Assembly: GCF_004310425.1 (NCBI RefSeq)
Contig: NZ_SIUB01000006.1
Location: 62,001-126,000 of the forward strand
Source: Hansschlegelia quercus
GTDB taxonomy: Bacteria; Pseudomonadota; Alphaproteobacteria; Rhizobiales; Methylopilaceae
DNA: 64,000 nt
Direction: 5' to 3'
The notes under the pieces were generated by a model, which was not told where the DNA came from, made no database searches, and saw nothing but the letters and a program-made list of their open reading frames with translations. Within the stretch, counting starts at the first letter, position 1. Each line of letters starts with the position of its first letter. Shown one piece after another: positions 1 to 8,121 of this stretch. A program made the translations under genes and the position numbers.

Positions 1-1149
1 ATTGTGCGAGGCGAGCGTCCGCGCGTTGCGCCAGTGGCGGTCGAGGTTCTTCGAGCGCTTCGTTGCAGACGCGCCGCCGACGTCGAACAGCCTTGTCGCG
101 CTCGTCAAAGTGAGTTCGTCGACGATGAGCTTCGTCTTCGCCGCGGAGGCCGCGGCCTCGTGCGCGAGCGCCTCCTCCGGCAAGCCGCGCTCGCGAGCCT
201 CCGCCAGCCGGTCCAGCGCATCTGCCGAGGCCAGCACCAGCGCCTCCGCCGCGAAGGCGGCGCTCGAAATCTCGCCGACGATCTCCTGCAGCAGGGGATC
301 CTCCGCGGCCGACGCCGCCGTGGCGTAATAAAAGTGGCGGTCCTTGCGGCTGCCGAGCAGATCCTTCGCGTCGCTCAGGACGTTCTGGAGAATGCCGGCG
401 ATAATCCCGGTGACCAGCAGCTGGGGCAGCGTGTTGGTGTAGGGAACGCCGTAGCCGACGCCGGGGCCGTCGAACACGACCTCGTCCGGCTCGACGCGGA
501 CATTGCGGAAATGCGTCGTGCCTGAGCCGGTCAGCCGCTGCCCTGCCCCGTCCCAGTCATCCAGAAGCTCGACCCCGTCGCGTTTCGTCGGCACCACGGC
601 GCACAGCGTGCGGTCGTCCGGGCCAGCGGCGCGCACGATCACGGCGTCGGCGTAGAGCGTGCCGGTGCTGTAATACTTCGTGCCGTCGAGCCTCCAGCCG
701 TCGCCGTCCGGGCTGAGCCTCGTCTGGAACGGGCTGCCGCCGACCTTCGCGCTCGTCAGCTCCGTGTTGGCGAGTCCGACGATCGCTCCGCTCGCGATCA
801 GCCGCGCAAATTTACCCCGATGCGGCGAATGGCTGGGGCGCGCGAAGCGCTCCACGAAGCCGAAATGGTTGCGCAGCGCATGCGCCACGTTCGGATCGGC
901 CGCGCCGAGACGGATGACCAGCGCAAGCAGTTCGCGGATCGTCGAACCGCCGCCGCCGTCTTCCTTCGCCAGCCGATAGGCCCCGAGGCGCGCGTGACGG
1001 ATGCGGTCGATGATCTCGAAGGGATGGATCCGTTCCCGGTCCCGCTCGGCGGCGCCTTCGGAGATGAAGGCGAGGAGTTCGTCGAACGGGCCGCCGGGAA
1101 CAGGGCGGGCGCCGTCGAGGACGGAGGCGCGCTGGAGTGCGATGGTCAC
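1..1149 (-). CDS. DszC/SfnB-type flavin monooxygenase (acyl-CoA dehydrogenase fold), partial
   Basis: The reverse strand is open from a GTG at 1149 to the window edge (383 codons, C-terminus missing). The protein has acyl-CoA dehydrogenase-fold features: a helical N-terminal domain, a middle beta domain (GLANTELTS, then DGDGWRLDGTKYYSTG), and a helical C-terminal part ending near LFDVGGASATKRSKNLDRHW. The middle block and the DVGGAS stretch are typical of the DszC/SfnB/SoxC branch, which uses reduced flavin and oxygen on sulfur compounds instead of oxidising acyl-CoA. It is the last gene of a leftward run behind an ABC importer (gap 39 nt), which supports a role in organosulfur use. The start is uncertain: no clear ribosome site is seen and GTG is the best in-frame choice. 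The exact substrate cannot be told. Confidence 0.85.
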   Translation of the reverse strand, partial: MTIALQRASVLDGARPVPGGPFDELLAFISEGAAERDRERIHPFEIIDRIRHARLGAYRLAKEDGGGGSTIRELLALVIRLGAADPNVAHALRNHFGFVERFARPSHSPHRGKFARLIASGAIVGLANTELTSAKVGGSPFQTRLSPDGDGWRLDGTKYYSTGTLYADAVIVRAAGPDDRTLCAVVPTKRDGVELLDDWDGAGQRLTGSGTTHFRNVRVEPDEVVFDGPGVGYGVPYTNTLPQLLVTGIIAGILQNVLSDAKDLLGSRKDRHFYYATAASAAEDPLLQEIVGEISSAAFAAEALVLASADALDRLAEARERGLPEEALAHEAAASAAKTKLIVDELTLTSATRLFDVGGASATKRSKNLDRHWRNARTLASHN

Positions 1150-1188
1150 GGCATCATTCCATTCCGGAGGTTTTCGAGGAGGCGCCGG

Positions 1189-2040
1189 TCACTTCTGCAT
1201 GCCCCAACGGCGCACCGTGGCGGCCTCGATCGTGCGGAAGACGAGACCGTCGACGAGGAGGCCGATTGCGATGACCGCGGCGAGGCCGGCGAAGACCCGG
1301 TCGGTCAGGAGTTCGTTGCGGTTCTGGAAGATGAACCAGCCGAGCCCGCCCTGCCGCGCCGTCACGCCGAAGATCAGTTCAGCCGCGATGAGGGTGCGCC
1401 AGGCGAAGGCCCAGCCGAGACGCAACCCTGTCAGCAGCGCCGGCAGCGCCGCCGGGATGAGGATCTGCGCGACGAAGGCTGGGCCGCGATAGCCGTAGTT
1501 ACGACCGACCAGCCGGAGCGTCTCCGGAACCGTTTCGAAACCGGCGAGCGCCGCGACCGCGAACGGCCAAAGCACAGAATGGATGAGGACGAAGACGAGG
1601 CTCTTCTCGCCGAGGCCGAACCACAGCATGGCGAGCGGCAGGAGCGCGATCGCCGGCAGCGGATTGAACATCGCAGTCAGCGTCGTCAGCACGTCGCGGG
1701 CGAACCGGTTCGCCACGGCGACGGAGACCAGCGCGAGGCCGAGCGCCACTGCGGACAGATAGCCCTTGAGCAGGACCGTCAACGAGGCGAGCGAGGAGGC
1801 GAACAGCTCCTGCGCCGTGACGCCGTCGAGCAGGGCGGCGACCGTCTGGCTGAAGCTCGGGAGCATGATCGGGTTGTTCTGGATCCGCGCCCCGATCTCC
1901 CAGACCAGAGCGAGCAGCGCGAGGATCAGCGCTCGCCGAAGCGCCGGCGACTGGAGCGCGTTGCGCCACCGCGGGCGAATGGGAAGACGCTCGTCGCGAC
2001 GCTGCGACACGCTGCGCCACACCGCGGTCAGATCAGACAT
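1189..2040 (-). CDS. ABC importer permease, SsuC/TauC family
   Basis: A 283-residue inner-membrane permease of the nitrate/sulfonate/taurine importer family. It has about six hydrophobic segments and the cytoplasmic coupling loop around ETLRLVGRNYGYRGPAF, where the family EAA loop sits. The longer frame starts at 2115, but ATG 2040 (MSDLTAVW) overlaps the stop of the upstream ATPase gene by 8 nt, as expected for translational coupling, so I chose it. It should pair with the ATPase at 2033-2857 and the binding protein at 2859-3881 to import a sulfonate-like or sulfone-like compound. Its neighbour on the far side is the DszC/SfnB-type enzyme. Confidence 0.9.
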   Translation of the reverse strand: MSDLTAVWRSVSQRRDERLPIRPRWRNALQSPALRRALILALLALVWEIGARIQNNPIMLPSFSQTVAALLDGVTAQELFASSLASLTVLLKGYLSAVALGLALVSVAVANRFARDVLTTLTAMFNPLPAIALLPLAMLWFGLGEKSLVFVLIHSVLWPFAVAALAGFETVPETLRLVGRNYGYRGPAFVAQILIPAALPALLTGLRLGWAFAWRTLIAAELIFGVTARQGGLGWFIFQNRNELLTDRVFAGLAAVIAIGLLVDGLVFRTIEAATVRRWGMQK

Positions 2041-2857
2041 GGGCCAACTCCTGCCCGGCGGCGGACCGTGGCGCGCGACGACCGGCGCCGCCGAAGAGGA
2101 TGCGATGAACCTCATCCGACACGCTCGCGAAGGAGGGAGAGCCCCAGGAGCCGGCGCCGAGTTCGCTCACGTCGAAGGTCGCGACCGTCCGCCCGGGATG
2201 CGCGCTCAGAAGATGCAGGCGCGAGCCGACGAGGATCGCCTCGTCGATTGCATGCGTCACGAACAGGAGGGTGAAGCCGAGGCTGTCGGCGAGGCCGATC
2301 AGCTCCTCTTGAAGCCGCTCGCGCGTCAGCGCGTCGAGCGCGGCGAACGGCTCGTCCATCAGCAGGATTTCCGGCTCGGCCGCCAATGCGCGGGCGATCG
2401 CCACGCGCTGCTTCATGCCGCCCGACAGAGTGTGGGGATAGGCGTTCGCCGCGCGCGAAAGACCCACCCGCTCGATCGCCGCATCCGCCTTGTCGCGCGC
2501 CTCGGCGGCGGACAGGCCGGGCTTTCGCTTGAGGCCGAACAGGACGTTGTCGCGGACGCTCTTCCACGGCAGAAGCTGGTCGAACTCCTGGAACACGACC
2601 ACCCGATCGGGACCCGGCCCCGCGACGGGGCGGCCGCGCAGGGCGATCGACCCGGCGCTGGGCTTCAGGAAACCCGCGGCGGCCTTGAGGATCGACGACT
2701 TTCCGCAACCGGAGGGCCCGAGCAGCACGAGCCGCTCGCCCTCGCGGATCGTGAAGCTGACATTGTCGACCGCGCGGATCGCCCCGCCGTCGGCGGGGAA
2801 GTCAATCGACAGGCCTTGCGCCTCGAGGACGACCAGCGGTTCGGCGGAGGAGCCCAT
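2033..2857 (-). CDS. ABC importer ATPase, SsuB/TauB family
   Basis: A 274-residue nucleotide-binding subunit. Walker A is GPSGCGKSS (residues 47-55), the signature is LSGGMKQ (144-150), Walker B is ILLMDEP (164-170), and the switch histidine is in LLFVTHAIDEA. The FQEFDQLLPWKSV stretch (Q-loop followed by LLPW) is typical of the nitrate/sulfonate/taurine group. ATG 2857 lies one base after the stop of the binding-protein gene. An upstream in-frame ATG at 2884 would overlap that gene by 26 nt and is less likely. It energises the permease at 1189-2040. The substrate is inferred only from the flavin oxygenase context. Confidence 0.9.
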   Translation of the reverse strand: MGSSAEPLVVLEAQGLSIDFPADGGAIRAVDNVSFTIREGERLVLLGPSGCGKSSILKAAAGFLKPSAGSIALRGRPVAGPGPDRVVVFQEFDQLLPWKSVRDNVLFGLKRKPGLSAAEARDKADAAIERVGLSRAANAYPHTLSGGMKQRVAIARALAAEPEILLMDEPFAALDALTRERLQEELIGLADSLGFTLLFVTHAIDEAILVGSRLHLLSAHPGRTVATFDVSELGAGSWGSPSFASVSDEVHRILFGGAGRRAPRSAAGQELAHV

Positions 2858-2858
2858 C

Positions 2859-3881
2859 TCAGCTGCCCTCGGCCGTCTGGACATCGTCGAAGAAGTAGTC
2901 CTTCCAGCTCGCCGGCTTGTTCTTGATCGCTCCGGTGCGCGCGAGGAAATCGGCGAAGACCTGCGTACGTTCAGGCGCGATCTTGAACTGGAAGTCCGGG
3001 CTCTTGACCATTTCGATCAGGAACGCGCGGTCGAGCTTCGACTTCTCGACGCGGATATAGGTGTCGACGGCTTCTTCCTTGTGGCCGTTAATCCAGTCGG
3101 TCGCCTCCTTCAGCGCGTCGAAGAAAGCCTTGTAGGTCTTCGGATTGTCCTGCCGGAACTTCGTCGTGGCGTAGGCGATGTTGCCGGTCGCAGGGCCGCC
3201 GAGCACGTCGTAGGAGCTCAAGACCCTGTGGATCTTCGGGTTCTGCAGCTCCTGATACTGGAAGGGCGGCGTCGCGAAATGCGCGGTGATCTCGGTCGAG
3301 CCGGAGGTCAGGGCCGCGACCGCATCGGGATGGGCGAGCGACACGGTGATGTCGTCGAGCGCCTTGTGATTGCCGACGCCGAACTCCTTCTCCACCGCGA
3401 TCTGCAGCGTACGCGCCTGCACGGAGACGCCGACCGATGGCAGGGCGATCTTGTCGGCCTTGGTGAAGTCTTTGAGCGTCTTTACCTTCTCGTTGTTCGT
3501 CACGAGGAATGACGGCAGCGAGCCAAGCGAGGCGATGCCCTTCACCTCTGCGCCGCCTTTGGTCCGGTCCCAGATCGTGAGCGTGGGCCCGACGCCGGCC
3601 GCCGCGACGTCGACCGAACCCGAGAGCAGCGCGTCGTTCACGGTCGCGCCGCCGCCGAACTTCGCCCACTCGACCTGGATGTCGAGGCCGAGCTCCTTGC
3701 CGTGCTTCTCGATCAGCTTCTGGTCGCGGATGACGTGAAGCGGCAGGTAGCCGATCCCGTACTGCTCGGCGATCCTGATCGTTCCTTCCGCCCACGCCGG
3801 CGCGGCGGACGCGAGGAATGCCGCCGCGATCAGGGCGCCGGTGACGCGGGCGCTCATGCTGAAGCGCATGTGAGGTCTCAT
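2859..3881 (-). CDS. ABC importer substrate-binding protein, SsuA/NMT1-like
   Basis: A 340-residue secreted binding protein and first gene of the leftward sulfur operon. A signal peptide ends near SAAPAWAEG. The mature part begins IRIAEQYGIGYLPLHVIRDQ, the usual first strand of NMT1/SsuA-like periplasmic proteins, and continues with the family pattern SVDVAAAGVGPTLTIWD and ALTSGSTEITAHFATPPF. The ATG at 3881 has a strong ribosome site (GGAGGG) a few bases upstream, which decides the start over internal methionines. It binds the imported substrate in the periplasm and delivers it to the permease. It is not closely similar to the second binding protein of the region (8122-9117), so the two importers probably take different compounds. 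Confidence 0.9.
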   Translation of the reverse strand: MRPHMRFSMSARVTGALIAAAFLASAAPAWAEGTIRIAEQYGIGYLPLHVIRDQKLIEKHGKELGLDIQVEWAKFGGGATVNDALLSGSVDVAAAGVGPTLTIWDRTKGGAEVKGIASLGSLPSFLVTNNEKVKTLKDFTKADKIALPSVGVSVQARTLQIAVEKEFGVGNHKALDDITVSLAHPDAVAALTSGSTEITAHFATPPFQYQELQNPKIHRVLSSYDVLGGPATGNIAYATTKFRQDNPKTYKAFFDALKEATDWINGHKEEAVDTYIRVEKSKLDRAFLIEMVKSPDFQFKIAPERTQVFADFLARTGAIKNKPASWKDYFFDDVQTAEGS

Positions 3882-3947
3882 GAAACCCTCCGAATATCGG
3901 CGGCCTCGCGCCGTCGATCGGAGCGCCGCCCGCCTTTTGTGAGACGG

Positions 3948-3966
3948 GTTGACGATCTAAGTCAAC
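3948..3966. promoter_or_regulatory. Inverted repeat in the divergent organosulfur promoter region
   Basis: GTTGAC-N7-GTCAAC is a perfect 6-bp inverted repeat in the 173-bp AT-richer gap between the divergent genes at 3881 and 4055. TTGACG and TTGACT, both close to a sigma-70 -35 element, are part of the two arms and point in opposite directions. The arms could therefore be overlapping -35 boxes, an operator for one regulator acting on both operons, or both. No regulator gene lies in this part of the window. Confidence 0.45.
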
Positions 3967-4054
3967 TAAATCTATCAAGTAATAGAATTGCGATCCTGCG
4001 GGTCGGAACGCGCGACGACGAGGCGCGCCGGCCGCGTCGGAAAGAGGACGAGCG

Positions 4055-5410
4055 ATGGCCGCCGCGCCGACGAAGCAGATGAAGCTCAACGCCTTCTTCC
4101 ACCCCGCGGGGCACCACATCGCGGCGTGGAGGCATCCGGACGCGCAGGCCGACGCGGGCGTGAACTTCCGCCACTACGTCGAGCTGGCGCGCACCGCGGA
4201 GCGGGCGAAGTTCGACGCGGTCTTCCTCGCCGACACGGTCGCGATGCACGAGGGCTCGCTCGAGGCGCAGAGCCGCGCGGCGCGCTACGTCGCGCAGTTC
4301 GAGCCGCTGACGCTTCTGTCGGTGATCGCGGCGGTGACGGAGCGCATCGGCCTGATCGCGACGGCCTCGACCACCTATAACGAGCCCTATCATGTGGCCC
4401 GAAAGTTCGCGTCGCTCGACCTGATCTCTGAAGGGCGCGCCGGCTGGAACCTGGTCACCTCCGCAACCGAAGCCGAGGCGCTGAACTTCAGCCGCGACAA
4501 GCATCTCGAGCACGGCGCGCGCTATGAGCGCGCCCGCGAATTCGCAGAGGTCGTGACCGGCCTCTGGGAGAGCTGGGAGGACGATTCCTTCGTCCGCGAC
4601 AAGGCTTCCGGCCGGTTCTTCGATCCGGAGAAGCTCCATGTCCTGAACCATGTCGGCGAGCATTTTCAGGTCCGTGGGCCGCTCAACGCCGCGCGCTCGC
4701 CGCAGGGACGGCCGGTGATCGTGCAGGCGGGCTCCTCGGGTCCGGGCAAGCAGTTGGCGGCCGAGACGGCGGAGGTCGTGTTCACAGCGCAGCAGACGCT
4801 CGAGGAGACCGTCGCCTTCTACGCCGACATCAAGTCTCTCGCGGAAAAGGCCGGCCGCAGCGCCGACGCGATCAAGGTCCTGCCTGGCGTTCAGGCCTTC
4901 GTCGGCCGGTCGAGGGCTGAGGCGCAGGACAAGTTCGACCAGCTCCAGTCGCTGATCCATCCGGCGGTCGGCCTCTCGCTGCTGTCCGGCATGGTCGGCT
5001 TTGATCTCTCCTCCTACCCGGTCGACGGCCCGCTGCCTGATCTGCCGGAGACCAACGACCACAAGAGCCGGCAGGCGCTGTCGATCGCGCTCGCCAAGCG
5101 CGAGAACCTCACCATCCGCGGGCTCTACGAGAAGATCGCCGGCGCCCGTGGCCACTGGACGATCATTGGGTCGGCCGAGGACATCGCCGACCAGTTGCAG
5201 GAGCGTTTCGAGGCCGGCGGCGCCGACGGCTTCAACGTCATGCCCCCGCACCTCCCCGGCGGGCTCGACGATTTCGTGGAGCTGGTCGTGCCGGAGCTTC
5301 GCCGCCGCGGCCTGTTCCGCACCGAATACGAGGGCCGGACGCTCCGGGAGAACCTCGGCCTGCCCTACCCGCACCATCCCGCCGCGCGCGTCGCGCAGGC
5401 CGCCGAGTGA
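4055..5410 (+). CDS. FMN-dependent monooxygenase, NtaA/SnaA/DszA family
   Basis: A 451-residue flavin-dependent monooxygenase of the luciferase-like superfamily, NtaA/SnaA/DszA branch. Recognisable blocks are MKLNAFFHPAGHHIAAWRHP at the N-terminus, FDAVFLADTVAMHEG, the TASTTYNEPYHVARKFASLD region, GRAGWNLVTS, and RPVIVQAGSSGPGKQLAAE. These are family landmarks around the FMN pocket. Enzymes of this group use FMNH2 and O2 to oxidise substrates such as dibenzothiophene sulfone, nitrilotriacetate or pristinamycin. Being first in an operon with a second flavin monooxygenase and a sulfonate-type importer points to cleavage of an organosulfur compound. It needs a flavin reductase, which is not in the window. 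The exact substrate is unknown. Confidence 0.9.
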   Translation: MAAAPTKQMKLNAFFHPAGHHIAAWRHPDAQADAGVNFRHYVELARTAERAKFDAVFLADTVAMHEGSLEAQSRAARYVAQFEPLTLLSVIAAVTERIGLIATASTTYNEPYHVARKFASLDLISEGRAGWNLVTSATEAEALNFSRDKHLEHGARYERAREFAEVVTGLWESWEDDSFVRDKASGRFFDPEKLHVLNHVGEHFQVRGPLNAARSPQGRPVIVQAGSSGPGKQLAAETAEVVFTAQQTLEETVAFYADIKSLAEKAGRSADAIKVLPGVQAFVGRSRAEAQDKFDQLQSLIHPAVGLSLLSGMVGFDLSSYPVDGPLPDLPETNDHKSRQALSIALAKRENLTIRGLYEKIAGARGHWTIIGSAEDIADQLQERFEAGGADGFNVMPPHLPGGLDDFVELVVPELRRRGLFRTEYEGRTLRENLGLPYPHHPAARVAQAAE

Positions 5411-5424
5411 TCGGAGAGACCGAC

Positions 5425-6501
5425 ATGTCGAAGATCCGGTTCGGCGTTTGGGCGCCCGTGCACGGCAACCGCGCTGCGGCGCAGGACCCGCTGGAGCCCT
5501 ACGACGCCTCCTGGGCGCACAATCGCGACACGGTCCTGGAGGCCGAGGCGCTCGGCTACGATTCCACTCTCGTCGCGCAGCACACCGCCAACCCCCACTT
5601 CGCGGAGCGCGACCAGCTCGAGGCCTGGACATCGGCTGCGGCGCTTGCGCCGGTGACCAGCCGGATCGAGATCATCGCGGCGATCAAGCCCGCGCTCTAC
5701 CACCCCGTCGTGCTCGCCAAGATGGCGCTGCAGATCGAGGAGATCAGCGGCGGGCGCTTTGCGATCAACCTCGTGAACGCCTGGAACCGCGCCGAATTCG
5801 AGAAGGCCGGCATCCCCTTCCTCGACCACGACGAACGCTACGCCTATGGCCGGGAGTGGCTGTCGATCGTCGAGCGGCTGACGCGCGGAGAGACGGTCGA
5901 GCACCACGGCAAACACTTCTCGATTGACGGTTACAAGCTCTCGCCCGCCGGCCGGCTGCGCCCGCGGCCGGGTATTTATCTCGGCGGGGAATCCGAGCCG
6001 GCGCGGGAACTGGCCGTCGACCACAGCGACGTCTGGTTCATCAACGGCCAGGCGCCGGAAGCGGTCGCGGCGCTGATATCAGATGTCAAAGCGCGGCCGA
6101 GGCAAGGCGACGCGCTGCGCTTCGGCCTCGCCGCCTTCGTCATCGCGCGTGAGACGGAAGCGGAGGCCCAGGCCGAGCATCGGCGGCTGATCGCGCTCGC
6201 GGAGCAGGACAAGCCCGCCAAGGAGATTCAGAAGGCGAACACCGACCCGAAGGTCGTGATGTTCCAGACCATGGCGAAGCAGGCCTTCGTCGGCACCAAT
6301 GGCGGCACGGCCGCGGGCCTCGTCGGCTCCTACGACCAGGTGGCCGAACGCATCGACGCGTTCCATCGCTCAGGCGTCGAGCTGTTCATGCTGCAGTTCC
6401 AGCCTTTGCGCTCCGAGATGCGGCGCTTCGCTGAGCAGATTTTCCCAAGGCTCGGCCATTCGATTGGATCCATCGCGCCCCTCTATTCGGAGGCGAGATG
6501 A
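5425..6501 (+). CDS. FMN-dependent alkanesulfonate/sulfone monooxygenase-like (LLM class)
   Basis: A 358-residue luciferase-like monooxygenase related to SsuD. It begins MSKIRFGVWAPVHGN and has AEALGYDSTLVAQHT, IEIIAAIKPALYHPVVLAKM, SGGRFAINLVNAWNRAEFE and GRPRPGIYLGGES-like landmarks (RPGIYLGGESEPA). In SsuD and MsuD this fold splits the C-S bond of sulfonates to release sulfite. I start at ATG 5425 because GGAGAG lies about 8 nt upstream. A GTG at 5407 would overlap the previous stop. It is clearly not the classic SfnG sequence type, so I leave the symbol empty. It overlaps the permease gene by 4 nt (ATGA). Confidence 0.88.
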   Translation: MSKIRFGVWAPVHGNRAAAQDPLEPYDASWAHNRDTVLEAEALGYDSTLVAQHTANPHFAERDQLEAWTSAAALAPVTSRIEIIAAIKPALYHPVVLAKMALQIEEISGGRFAINLVNAWNRAEFEKAGIPFLDHDERYAYGREWLSIVERLTRGETVEHHGKHFSIDGYKLSPAGRLRPRPGIYLGGESEPARELAVDHSDVWFINGQAPEAVAALISDVKARPRQGDALRFGLAAFVIARETEAEAQAEHRRLIALAEQDKPAKEIQKANTDPKVVMFQTMAKQAFVGTNGGTAAGLVGSYDQVAERIDAFHRSGVELFMLQFQPLRSEMRRFAEQIFPRLGHSIGSIAPLYSEAR

Positions 6502-7370
6502 CCCTGGCCGATCCTCAAGCGATCGCAGCTTTCGACGCGGCGTCGCCCGCGGCCGCCCGCAAGCCGGCGCCGACGCCGCAAAGTCGCGCGGCAAGATCAC
6601 GGCAGACCGGACTGCTGGCGCTGTCCTGGGTCGCCCCGGTCCTCCTCCTTCTGGTCTGGGAGGCGCTTTGCCGCAGCGGTTATGTCGCCCCGCAGATCCT
6701 TCCAGCCCCGAGCAAGGTCGCGCTGACCGCCTGGAAGCTCGCCTCCACGGGGAGCCTGTTCCACGATCTCGGCGTCAGCCTGTTGCGGGCGGCGACGGGT
6801 TTCGCGATCGGCGGCCTGATCGGTTTCTCGCTCGGCGTGCTCGTTGGCTTCTCGCCGCTTGCGGAAGCGGCGATCGACCGCAGCGTCCAGATGATCCGGG
6901 CCGTGCCGTTCCTCGCGGCGCTGCCGCTGACCATCATCTGGTTCGGCGTCGGCGAGGGTCAGAAGATGTTCCTCGTCTCGCTCGGCGTCGTCTTCCCGAT
7001 CTACATCAACACCGTCCTCGGTATCCGGCAGGTCGACCCCAAGCTTCTTGAACTCGCCCGCGTGCAGGGTCTGTCGGGCTGGACGACCATCCGACGGATC
7101 ATTCTGCCCGGCGCCCTGCCATCGATCCTGACGGGCGTGCGCTATGCGCTCGCGGTCGCCTGGCTCGCGCTGGTGGTCGCGGAGACGGTCGGCGCGCAGG
7201 CGGGTCTCGGCTTCCTCGCCATGGACGCCCGCGAATTTCTGCGCACGGACGTGATCGTGCTGACGATCGTGATCTACGCGCTGATCGGCGCGGGCTCGGA
7301 TTCGATCGCGCGCCTTCTCGAACGGCGGCTCCTCCGGTGGCATCCGAATTTCGGCGGGAGCGGCCGATGA
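6498..7370 (+). CDS. ABC importer permease, SsuC family
   Basis: A 290-residue integral membrane permease. After a polar N-terminal tail rich in Ala and Pro it has a first membrane helix (LLALSWVAPVLLLLVWEAL), then the family motif APSKV, five further hydrophobic segments, and the EAA-type coupling loop around LELARVQGLSGWTTIRRIILPGALPSILTGVRYAL. That loop is a close match to SsuC. The start is coupled to the previous gene through an ATGA overlap, and the stop overlaps the ATPase start in the same way. It forms the channel of the rightward sulfonate-type importer with the genes at 7367 and 8122. Confidence 0.92.
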   Translation: MTLADPQAIAAFDAASPAAARKPAPTPQSRAARSRQTGLLALSWVAPVLLLLVWEALCRSGYVAPQILPAPSKVALTAWKLASTGSLFHDLGVSLLRAATGFAIGGLIGFSLGVLVGFSPLAEAAIDRSVQMIRAVPFLAALPLTIIWFGVGEGQKMFLVSLGVVFPIYINTVLGIRQVDPKLLELARVQGLSGWTTIRRIILPGALPSILTGVRYALAVAWLALVVAETVGAQAGLGFLAMDAREFLRTDVIVLTIVIYALIGAGSDSIARLLERRLLRWHPNFGGSGR

Positions 7371-8110
7371 GCCTGTCGGTCATCCCGACGAAGCCCGCCG
7401 TTCTCGTTCGCGGCCTTGTTCGGCGCTATGGCGAACGCACCGTCATCGACGGCCTCGACCTTGCGATCGCCCACGGCGAGTTCGTCGCGTTGCTCGGCGA
7501 GAGCGGCTGCGGGAAGACCACGCTGCTCCGCGCTCTCTCGGGTCTCGATCCGATCGACGGCGGCTCGGTCAAGGCGCCGCGTCGGCCGGCCGTGGTGTTT
7601 CAGGAGCATCGTCTGCTGCCGTGGGACAGCCTGTGGCGGAACGTTTCACTCGGTCTGCCCGCGGACGGCGCGCGAGACCGCGCCGCTGCGGCGTTGGCGG
7701 AGGTCGGTCTCGGCGATCGGCTCGACGACTGGCCGCGCAACCTTTCCGGAGGCCAGGCGCAGCGAGTCGCGCTCGCCCGCGCGCTCGTGCAGCAGCCGGA
7801 GCTCCTGCTGCTGGACGAGCCTTTCGCGGCGCTCGACGCGCTGACGCGCCTGCGCATGCACGCGCTGGTCAAGGAGCTCATCGCCCGTCATCGGCCGGGC
7901 GTCCTGCTCGTCACCCACGACGTTGACGAGGCGGTGGCGCTCGCCGACCGCGTCCTGCTGATGCGCGACGGGGCGATCGCCTATGAGCGCCGTCTGTCGA
8001 GCGCCGCCTCTCCGCAATCCGTTCGCGAAGAGCTGCTCGCCGAACTCGGCGTCGCGCCGCCGCCGCGGGCGCCCGCCTTCACTTCCCCATCGTCACACTC
8101 GGTCGTCTGA
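7367..8110 (+). CDS. ABC importer ATPase, SsuB family
   Basis: A 247-residue nucleotide-binding subunit. Visible motifs are Walker A GESGCGKTT, the FQEHRLLPW Q-loop block, the signature LSGGQAQ, Walker B LLLLDEPFAALDA, and the switch in LLVTHDVDEAV. The pattern HRLLPWDSLWRNVSLGL is characteristic of SsuB. ATG 7367 overlaps the permease stop by 4 nt, so I prefer it to the longer frame from 7337. It hydrolyses ATP to drive the permease at 6498-7370. Confidence 0.92.
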   Translation: MSLSVIPTKPAVLVRGLVRRYGERTVIDGLDLAIAHGEFVALLGESGCGKTTLLRALSGLDPIDGGSVKAPRRPAVVFQEHRLLPWDSLWRNVSLGLPADGARDRAAAALAEVGLGDRLDDWPRNLSGGQAQRVALARALVQQPELLLLDEPFAALDALTRLRMHALVKELIARHRPGVLLVTHDVDEAVALADRVLLMRDGAIAYERRLSSAASPQSVREELLAELGVAPPPRAPAFTSPSSHSVV

Positions 8111-8121
8111 GGCCTCACAAG

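Noticed and set aside
820-2274. A 484-codon plus-strand open frame over the left sulfur genes
   Set aside because: The minus strand encodes three clear family members here. The plus frame has no recognisable domain and is rich in Arg, Glu and Asp.
3962-5632. A 556-codon minus-strand open frame opposite the monooxygenase genes
   Set aside because: Arginine-rich composition typical of the antisense of GC-rich genes, and the plus-strand genes are clear members of known families.
5425-6501. Naming the second flavin monooxygenase SfnG
   Set aside because: The N-terminal and core sequence does not match the SfnG type that I know. It is closer to SsuD-like proteins.
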